Shown here: positions 27,216-34,800 of the stretch, in pieces
Numbering within the stretch: position 1 is the first letter of the stretch
How the letters are laid out: each line of letters opens with the position of its first letter
Origin: Planctomycetaceae bacterium
GTDB taxonomy: Bacteria; Planctomycetota; Planctomycetia; Planctomycetales; Planctomycetaceae
Direction: 5' to 3'
Assembly: GCA_021732995.1 (NCBI GenBank)
Contig: JAKFWA010000039.1
Location: 1-51,395 of the forward strand
Length of the DNA stretch: 51,395 nucleotides
Program-made: the position numbers and the translations under genes
Notes under the pieces: generated by a model
The model's input: the letters and a program-made list of their open reading frames with translations, nothing else
What the model was told of the DNA's origin: nothing
Databases searched by the model: none

Positions 27216-28457
27216 TTAACTCTCGTTGACTTCCAGCGCCTTCGGGCCGATCGTCAAGACAGTGAAATCCTGGGCGGGTTTGCGATGTACGTAATCCAGC
27301 AGCATTGGCACGGTGAGTTCATCCACTCGGTCGCGGACTTCCTGCAGCGTTGTCACCCGCCCCAGCAGGAACCAGTCACGAGCGATCGAACCGGCGCGGG
27401 AACCGGTTGATTCCTGCTGCATGATGAGAGAACTCTTCGCGCGGGCTTTGCAGCGGGCGAGTTCCTCTTCCTGAATACCATCGCCGAGTTTTTTCAGTTC
27501 CTGCAGCAAGACGTCGAGCGTTTCCTGAGCGCGATCGTTGCTGGAACCGGCGTAGCACAACACTCGGCCTTCGTGCTTCATCGCCGCTTGCGACGCATAT
27601 ACCGAGTAACACAGGCCGCGCTTCTCACGGATTTCGGTGAAGAGCCGGGCACTCATGCCGCCGCTGAGCACACTGACGGCCGCCCAAGCGGTGTAATAAT
27701 CCGGGTCCGGGTAGGAGACGCTGTCATACGCGACGCCGATGTGCGTCTGGGAGGACTCGTGCTGAATGAAGTCCCGTTTGGGACCGGTCCCGCCGGGAGT
27801 AACCTTCGCCGGGGTCTTGGCCTGCCAGTCGCCAAAGGCTTCGCCGACCACATCAATCATTTCCATCACGTCCACATTACCGGCGATGCCGATAATACAA
27901 TCGTTGGGGCGAAACAGAGACGTGTAATGATTGCGCACCGTATCAACGGTGATATTCGGCAGGTCTTCCAGTGTGCCGTCAACTGGACGACTCCACGGAT
28001 GCGTGAAGCTGCGGCGACGCAGTTCAATCGTGGCTTTGCGCTGCGGTTCGTCTTCCAGCGACTTGAGCGACTGTTCGATACCGTCGCGGACAGCATCGAA
28101 TTCATCCTCGGGCAAATGCGGACGACGAATCACGTCGGAATAGATGCGGATGCTGTCGGGCAGCCGCGTTGCGATCGTGGCACCGCCAAACGAGACATGT
28201 TGCGAACCGATGTGCTCGTTGTGCTGCAGGCCGAGATTATCCAGCGCCGCCGAGAGTTCGCGGCTGTCGCGATCGCCGGCGCCGCGAGTGATCCAGTCGC
28301 ACAGGAAGGAACCATTCCCGTTCTGGCCTTCGGGTTCAAAGATGCTGCCTGCCGGCACGAGGCACGTGAAGGCAGCCGATTGAACATCTTTCATTTCTTC
28401 CACGATCAGCATCAATCCATTCGGAAAATGATGCGTGTGGATGCTCTGTTGCTGCAT
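27216..28457 (-). CDS. M16-family peptidase-like protein, non-catalytic subunit
   Basis: 413 residues with the full two-domain M16 fold. The zinc motif is lost: where the partner has HFLEH, this protein reads SFLCD (about residues 50-54), so both His and the Glu are replaced. The C-terminal half keeps LFTEIREKRGLCYSVYA, the Arg/Tyr pair that binds substrate in the non-catalytic subunits of this family. Together with the catalytic homologue immediately downstream it should form a heterodimeric peptidase. The arrangement with the inactive subunit first and then the active one is common in bacteria. Confidence 0.92.
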   Translation of the reverse strand: MQQQSIHTHHFPNGLMLIVEEMKDVQSAAFTCLVPAGSIFEPEGQNGNGSFLCDWITRGAGDRDSRELSAALDNLGLQHNEHIGSQHVSFGGATIATRLPDSIRIYSDVIRRPHLPEDEFDAVRDGIEQSLKSLEDEPQRKATIELRRRSFTHPWSRPVDGTLEDLPNITVDTVRNHYTSLFRPNDCIIGIAGNVDVMEMIDVVGEAFGDWQAKTPAKVTPGGTGPKRDFIQHESSQTHIGVAYDSVSYPDPDYYTAWAAVSVLSGGMSARLFTEIREKRGLCYSVYASQAAMKHEGRVLCYAGSSNDRAQETLDVLLQELKKLGDGIQEEELARCKARAKSSLIMQQESTGSRAGSIARDWFLLGRVTTLQEVRDRVDELTVPMLLDYVHRKPAQDFTVLTIGPKALEVNES

Positions 28458-28558
28458 TGGTTGATCTCAAGGTGTGAAACAAAACATCCCTCACCGCAAC
28501 CTAAGCAAAGAGGCGGCGGCGAGTCTTAACGTCCTTCATAGGGCGTCACAAGGAGCGA

Positions 28559-30163
28559 TCACAGCAGCAGGGCTTCTACCTCAACCAGCTCCGATCCGAT
28601 CCGCAGTAGTACGTTCAGCAGGTGCTCACGGTCGGGCGCTTTGCTGGACACAATCCGGCGTTGCAGCTCTTCCCAGTCGGCATGCAACGCGTCCACAAGC
28701 TTCTCAATTGCTTCCGGCGGCGCGGACTGCACCGTCGCCACATGCAACTGGCGAGCGGAAACCCGCACGGCACTGGCTCGATCCATCAACGCGCGGCGTT
28801 CAGCGTCAAAACCCGACTTGCCGGTCAGCCAGGTATTGATGTCGTCGTCGAGGTGTTCCGCCAGATGTTCGATCGCGGCGGCTCGCTGACGGGCTTCATC
28901 ACGATCGAAACCACCCCGAATACCCAGCGGTTCGCGCAGGGCAACGATGCGCTGCTCGATCTGTCCAAAGTGCTGCTTCAGAACGGGACTTTCCACATTC
29001 CGGAAGTGACGAACGAACGCGATCCACACCACCGGCAGGTCGTCGTACGCATCGACAAGTTCGGTGATGTTGTCGCTTCTGCGAACACATTCTTCGAAGT
29101 GCTCGCAGTAACCGGCGAGGTCATACGCCGCGTCTGGAATCTGGTCCCGAGTCGGCAGAGCGATCAGCAGCCGCAGTGGGACATCGTCCAACACGTGATC
29201 CACTTCGGCGGAAATGCTGCTAGCCAGTTGAATAATGAGTTCGCGATTCAGCCGGCGCGGCAGCCAGAGCAGTTCACGCAGCTTCTGATCATCCTGCTGA
29301 ATTTGGAGCAGGTCGCGTTCGATGTAGCGGCTCTTGACGGCGGTGAGGCGTGAGGCGAGCGGTCCCCAGGCGCGCGAGAAGGATTCATAACGATCAACGA
29401 CGAGGCGGAATGGCGCGTCGGACGAAGCAATTTCCGAGAACGCGAACGCCGCCTGCTGAGCCCGACCGGCGTCGATCATCAGGTCGCGGCTGTTGGGCGC
29501 TCCGCGCGTTTCAAAGGAGATGTCGTCAACCAGCGCCCGCATGTGAGCGGACAGTGACTCAGCTTCGCGTACCAGACCGCGACGGTCGATCGACGGATCA
29601 ATCGACAGGTGCTGGCACAGCGACGAATGAAAGCCGTTCAGTCGGCCAATGCTGTCCTGACAGTGCTTCGGCAACTTCGGTAGCTGCTGAACGCGCACGC
29701 TGAGCAGTCGCCATTCGCGATCCAGCAGCGAGACTTCCTGAATCAGGGCGCGATGATCGTCGGTGTGCCGTGCGTGTTGAGCGACTGCGTCGGCCCGAGC
29801 CTGAAACTTCAGCGTCTCACCCAGAATGCCGCGGACGTGCGGATTGGTGGTGGCTTCTTTCTGCAATGCGGTGTTCAGCACGGATGCTTCAGCACGCATC
29901 TGTTCGAGCGATTCGCGGGCACGGAGCATTTCGCGCGTGGCTTCGCCGGTCGGACGCGGGGGCGGAAGAGGTTGACCGGGCCGAGGTCCGAAGCTTTGCG
30001 GCGGGCCTCCCTGGGATTCGATCAGCAGGTTCAGAATGCCGTTGGTGACCTGCCGGCGTCGCTCGCGGTCTTTGTCCTGAGCTTCACTGGTGAGACTCAG
30101 CAGTCCGCACCAGAGGAACAACACGCCACAGATCAAACGCTTCAATGCCGGATACCGCATCAT
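28559..30163 (-). CDS. Secreted helical protein of unknown function
   Basis: 534 residues from the ATG at 30163. AGGAG lies 6 bases upstream, which favours this start over the longer frame. The signal peptide (about 5-27) ends at LTSEAQDKD. A Pro-rich linker (PRPGQPLPPPRPTGEA) is followed by a long region made almost entirely of alpha helices, rich in Leu, Arg, Glu and Ala, without cysteine motifs or catalytic signatures. It may be a periplasmic or surface helical repeat protein. I do not recognise a family. It lies between the alkyltransferase-like gene and the M16 pair on the same strand, with gaps of 193 and 101 bases. Confidence 0.8.
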   Translation of the reverse strand: MMRYPALKRLICGVLFLWCGLLSLTSEAQDKDRERRRQVTNGILNLLIESQGGPPQSFGPRPGQPLPPPRPTGEATREMLRARESLEQMRAEASVLNTALQKEATTNPHVRGILGETLKFQARADAVAQHARHTDDHRALIQEVSLLDREWRLLSVRVQQLPKLPKHCQDSIGRLNGFHSSLCQHLSIDPSIDRRGLVREAESLSAHMRALVDDISFETRGAPNSRDLMIDAGRAQQAAFAFSEIASSDAPFRLVVDRYESFSRAWGPLASRLTAVKSRYIERDLLQIQQDDQKLRELLWLPRRLNRELIIQLASSISAEVDHVLDDVPLRLLIALPTRDQIPDAAYDLAGYCEHFEECVRRSDNITELVDAYDDLPVVWIAFVRHFRNVESPVLKQHFGQIEQRIVALREPLGIRGGFDRDEARQRAAAIEHLAEHLDDDINTWLTGKSGFDAERRALMDRASAVRVSARQLHVATVQSAPPEAIEKLVDALHADWEELQRRIVSSKAPDREHLLNVLLRIGSELVEVEALLL

Positions 30164-30320
30164 GCTTCGCTCCTGCCAATGACATTCCGTGTGCTGCAAC
30201 TTCGTCGCTATGGCCCAGTCGCGAGAATACTCCAAATGAGGTCAAACTTGCGAACGCCTTATCACAGTGGACAAAGAAAAAGAGCGTGCGACTGGTGGAT
30301 CGCACGCTCTTGGGAATCAG

Positions 30321-30346
30321 TCGGCGGACAGGATTGTCCACCCTAC
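30321..30346. repeat. Solo copy of the GGCGGACAGGATTGTCC repeat
   Basis: The sequence tcggcggacaggattgtcca lies just downstream of the alkyltransferase-like gene (stop at 30357, minus strand). The same core occurs at 19179-19235, 36619-36671 and 39131-39155. Its inner bases ggaca/tgtcc give a short hairpin. Confidence 0.7.
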
Positions 30347-30356
30347 AAACGTTGGC

Positions 30357-30731
30357 TTACTTCTTGGCGGGAGCAGCCGGGGCTGCCGCTGCTTCTTCGG
30401 CCTTCTCGGGTTCTGGCCATTCCATCTGCAGAGTTTCCCATTCGACCAGAGCGACCTTCTTCTCGCCTTCGTCGCAGACGAAGCCGTTGGTCAGCAGGGC
30501 CTTGTGCAGGTCGGAATCCTTATCGAACGTGCCGTCGTCCGGAATCACGCGCCACCATTGCAGATGCGGCCAATCCTTGCGGACGGCGGTGATCGTATTA
30601 TTGATCGTCCGACCGCCGGCGCCGGGCGCGAAACCCGCGCGGCGAGCAACTGTGGTGTACCTCGAAACTTTGCCGGCTCTTTTGAGTTCCCAGAGAATTT
30701 CTGCGACCTCTTGGGCACGAGCAGATGCCAT
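30357..30731 (-). CDS. Alkyltransferase-like (ATL/MGMT DNA-binding domain) protein
   Basis: 124 residues. The region GKVSRYTTVARRAGF (about 20-34) and GGRTINNTI to WWRVIPDDG (about 39-67) follow the DNA-binding domain of O6-methylguanine methyltransferases. The catalytic PCHRV motif is replaced by QWWRV, with Trp59 in place of the reactive cysteine. This is the substitution that defines alkyltransferase-like proteins, which bind damaged guanines and flag them for nucleotide excision repair without repairing them. The segment between the RTINN and WWRV motifs is unusual in sequence. The C-terminus is an Ala/Pro/Glu-rich tail ending PAKK. The family assignment is by motif and moderately certain. 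Confidence 0.75.
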   Translation of the reverse strand: MASARAQEVAEILWELKRAGKVSRYTTVARRAGFAPGAGGRTINNTITAVRKDWPHLQWWRVIPDDGTFDKDSDLHKALLTNGFVCDEGEKKVALVEWETLQMEWPEPEKAEEAAAAPAAPAKK

Positions 30732-31215
30732 GACACACTCCTCAGTAAATCAAACAGGAACTTGCGGGTAGGCTCATCCGGAAAGCGAACGTCGAGGTTC
30801 GTTTCGTCAGAGCGAATTTTGAAAAGTCGCAGCGGCTCAGCCCCCGCAGTTTGGAAGGAAGACAGCTAGCTGAATCGTTGTTGGAGCGGCTGCGACACAA
30901 TTAGGCGTTCCGCGACGGTTAAGACTTTAGTCGGTGGAAATACGTGTCTCAAGCTGGCGTGACCCGATGTTGCAAACTCTACCCAGCCTGCCGTGACAAT
31001 GAGGGGTCTGGATGCGTAATTTCCGGGAGAAAAGTAGCAGGCACACTCCGTGTGCCGTCCGCTGAGGGTCACGGCACATGGAATGTGCCTACTACTTTCC
31101 CCGCACTTCCCGCACGCGGGACGACGGGCACGATCGGTGTCGATAAGATGTTTCAAGGCAAGAACTTAAGGGCGAAATAACTGCGCCCGTTGAGTTTGTT
31201 TCAATCCAGATTGAT
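30732..31215. other. Intergenic region between divergent genes
   Basis: About 480 bases between the alkyltransferase-like gene (minus) and the small acidic protein gene (plus). The main structure is the palindrome at 31031-31098. No further gene is seen. GTGTGTCATGG around 30726-30735 is the start context of the minus-strand gene. Confidence 0.5.
31031..31098. repeat. Palindromic element of the AGTAGCAGGCACA family
   Basis: Two 28-base arms at 31031-31058 and 31071-31098 are complementary except for three positions, all of which would be G-U pairs in RNA. The loop is 12 bases. Each arm contains its own smaller hairpin (gcacactccgtgtgc). A solo arm lies at 22976-23003. It stands about 120 bases upstream of the small acidic protein gene. 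Confidence 0.85.
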
Positions 31216-31722
31216 ATGAAGAACTACCAGGATCAGAGCATCACGTTTGATTACCCCGAAGGTTGGGAGCTGACTCGGGAGGACGGGCCGGAGGAGTACG
31301 CGATTTCGGTCGAAGGGCCGGGAACCGCGATGTGGATCGTAAATGTGAACTTCTCGCGGCCGACGGCGGATGAGCTGGTGGAAATCGCGATTCAGTCGCT
31401 CCGATCCGAGTACCCGACTTGCGACGTCTACGACGCGAACGAACAAATCTGCCTGTTGCCGACGACCAGCAAGGACGTGGACTTCTTCAAATACGAACTG
31501 GTCAGCCGGGCCTGCCTGCGGGCCTGCGAAACCGAAAACGCTACGATCCTGGTCATCTATCAGGTCTCGGACAACGATGCCGTCGAGCTGGAAGAACACC
31601 TCAAGGCGATGACAGACAGCTTGATGTTCTGCACTCCCGACGACGAAGATGAGGAGATCCCGGATGCGGATGTCTTCAAGTTCGACAACCTGTTCGGTTC
31701 TCATGGCGCGGATGACGAGTGA
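31216..31722 (+). CDS. Small acidic soluble protein, PsbP/Mog1-like fold suspected
   Basis: 168 residues, no signal peptide. It opens MKNYQDQSITFDYPEGWEL, a phrase like those at the start of PsbP/DcrB/Mog1-type domains (a strand followed by YPxGW). A mixed alpha/beta pattern runs to about residue 140, including ATILVIYQVSDND and EEHLKAMTDSLMF. The tail is strongly acidic (TPDDEDEEIPDADVF). I do not know a function; the fold call is an inference from the opening motif. The gene lies 82 bases upstream of the PQQ giant on the same strand. Confidence 0.75.
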   Translation: MKNYQDQSITFDYPEGWELTREDGPEEYAISVEGPGTAMWIVNVNFSRPTADELVEIAIQSLRSEYPTCDVYDANEQICLLPTTSKDVDFFKYELVSRACLRACETENATILVIYQVSDNDAVELEEHLKAMTDSLMFCTPDDEDEEIPDADVFKFDNLFGSHGADDE

Positions 31723-31804
31723 CCTGTGATGAACTTGCCCTTTCGCGCTCAGAACGACGTCGGACACACTTAAGTCAGACATGTCAGTCAGACAAGGACG
31801 TGAG

Positions 31805-34800
31805 ATGGCAACGCAACCGGCTCTTTGCCTGAAACACTTCAGCTCCCCTCGCCCCAGTAGCCTGGGGCGAGGGGAGAGGATCGCGTTGTGGGTGCTGGTT
31901 GTTTTGCTGATGTCGATGTTGGTGGCATCAGCGTCGACGGCGGTGGCTCAGGGGACCGCGGACGTCATACCGCTCAACCGACTGCGGCTGTATGAGCCGA
32001 ATCGCGTGCTGGGAAACATGCGATTGACCGGCAACATGAATAAGGCGATCGCCGTTCTGAGCGATCCCGAGGCGGACGCGGTGCTGCTCAAGCAGGCGAT
32101 TGGTGAGCTGCAATCAATCATCAGCGGCACCGAAGACGCGTTTGTGTCGCTGACTCCGCCCGATCCGACCGTGCGGTTTGGAACCGGCGACGACCTGCCG
32201 CCCCTGCGAGCCGCGAAGCAAGTCGCCGAAGAGGTGCTGTCGCAACTGCCCGACAAGGGTCGCGAAGTTTATGAACTCACGCATGGTGGCGAGGCGACTG
32301 ACCTGCTGAAGCGCGGTCGCGAAGGTGACATCGCTGCGTTGCGTGAGCTGTCTCATCTCTATCTGAATACCGACGCCGGCATTGAAGGCAGCTATCTGCT
32401 GGCTTCTGCGGCGCTGGATGCCGGGCGTCGTTCGGAAGCTTATGCCCTGTTGCGGCGACTTTTGAAATCCGCACCGGCGCGGCGGCGGCATGATCCGGCG
32501 CTGACGTTGAAGTATGCGTTTGTCTGTCAGCATTTGGGTGAGGCGGACGAAGCTCAGAAGATCGTGGCGACGTTGAGTCCGCAGGATCTCGTGCGGTTGC
32601 CTGCGGAACTGAAGACTCAGGACGGCAAGGTTGCTCTGGAGAAGCTGTCTACGCTGGGTGGCAAAGCAACGGCGATCGATGAAGCCGTGACCAGTTGGAC
32701 TCATTTCCTCGGTTCGGCGTCTCGCGCGTCGCGAGCGACCGCGGGTTTGCCGAGTGAGCAGCGGTTGTGGGATCGCTCGACGCTGGGCGTGCGCGAGGAG
32801 GCTACTCCCGAGGGACTAAAAAGTTTCCGGTATGTGCAGAACGCCGACCCAGATGTCGAGTGGGCGCCGCCGACTCCGTGGACGGAAGCGGAACTGGCGG
32901 CGGCGATTCAGGTCGGGCATGAGTGGCTGGTGTCGCGTGAGCGGCAGTCTCGCGGGGTGACTCTACCAGCGTCGCATCCGCTGGTGCTGAACGGTCTGGC
33001 GATCGTGCGCACGCTGTCGCGCGTCACGGCCATCAACCTGAAGACCGGAGCGGTGAAGTGGGAAGCATCCGCCGTCGACCCGGCGTTTGCGGACCTGTTC
33101 GCCGTCGGTAATCGCTGGGACTACCTGCGCGCCCGCGTGAATGACGAGTTCTTCGTCTCGCCGCTGCAGAAGTTTCAGCAGGGTTATCTGGAGAGTCGCA
33201 CGCGCGTGGACCGCACGGTGGGCACGCTGAGTTCCGATGGCCGGCTGGTGTTCTTTCTGGATGCCTGCGGTGTGCCTGATCCGCGCAACGTGCAGCCGAC
33301 TTACGGCACGAAGGCGATGGTCCCTCAAACCTGGAACCGCTTGTGTGCGGTAAGCCTCGCGACGGGACGAACCGAGTGGGAAGTCGGTGCGCCGAGTCAG
33401 CATCAGGACGATTCGCCGGTCGGAGAATTCTTCCTCGGTGCCCCGACTTTCGCGAATGGGCTGCTGTATGCACTCAATGAAACGACGCAGGCGCTACGCT
33501 TGATCTGCCTCGACCCGGCCACCGGGAAAGAACTGTGGGCTGAGCAGATCTGCATTCCGTATGACTCGGTGGACGGGGCGGCGTTGCGACGCGTCGCAGC
33601 CTGCAGCCCGACGTATGTGGATGGCTTGCTGATCTGTCCGACGGCGAGCGGTTTTCTCTGCGCCTATGACCCGGTCGCTCGGCGCTTGCGCTGGAGTTAC
33701 GGCTACCGGACGCTGATCAGCAGTCAGGAAGAACGCGGCTTTCCGGTTGGTCGAGGTCAGGTGACGCAGTTGTCGTTCGACGGTCTGGCCGACACCAATC
33801 GCTGGCAGGAGAGTTCGATTCATGCGTCGCAAACCTCGCTCGTGGCGGCTCAGGTGGATTCGAACACGCTGCACTGTGTGAACGCGATCACCGGCGAATT
33901 GCGGTGGCGAGTGCCGCGCGGCGACGGCTTGTATGTGGCCTGCATCGCGGGCGATCAGATCATCGTGGTGGGTGAGCGTGACGTCCGGTCGATCCGGCTC
34001 AGCGACGGCACGGACGCCTGGAAGGTGCCGCTGGGCGAGCGCGTGCCGAGCGGGCGAGCGTTGCGAGTCGGAATGGCTCTGCATGTGCCCGTGGGCATTC
34101 GCGAGTCGCGTTCGAATCCGGACGATGCGGAGCCGACCGAAGAGCACGTTGCCGGGTTGATGACGATCGACGTGCGCGATGGCCGACTGATCGCGATGAC
34201 GCGCGGGCCGCGCGACTGGCTGTTCGGCAATCTGGCCGCGGGTGACGGTTACCTGGTGTCGCAGAGTTGTGATCGCGTGACCGCATTCCCTGCCGTGCAG
34301 GACATCGAAGAGAAGATTGCGACGCAACTGGCGGCGAACGGCAAGGACGCGGCGGCACTGGCTCAACGCGGTCGTCTGCGGTTGTTTGAACAGCGCGAAG
34401 CCGAAGGGCTCGCCGATCTGGTGACGTCGCTGAAGGCGCAACCGAATCAGCAAGTTCGCGAGCTGCTGGTGGACGTGGCGATGGAACGCATGCGACGTGG
34501 GCATTCCTCGCCGGACGAGATCACGCAACTGCTGAGTGATATCGAACTGCCGCTCGATTCGCAGCGGCGTCTGATTGAACTCGAAGCCGAGATCCTGACG
34601 TCGAAAGGTCAGCCGCTGGTGGCGCTCCGACGCTTGATGCGGCTGGTGGAGAACTCGCCGGCGGACGATCGCATCGCGACTCAGCGGGGCGCGGTGAAGT
34701 ATTACAAGTCGCAGATCCTGTCATCGTTGCTGGCGACGACCTATCGACAGGCGGTTGCCGCCGGACTGCCGGAACTGAAAGCGTTTGATGACGAAGTGCA

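Noticed and set aside
27573-28529. Plus-strand frame opposite the inactive M16 gene
   Set aside because: Antisense shadow; the M16 gene has clear family similarity over its whole length.
33494-34528. Long minus-strand open frame opposite the PQQ giant
   Set aside because: Antisense shadow, Arg/His-rich, no domains.
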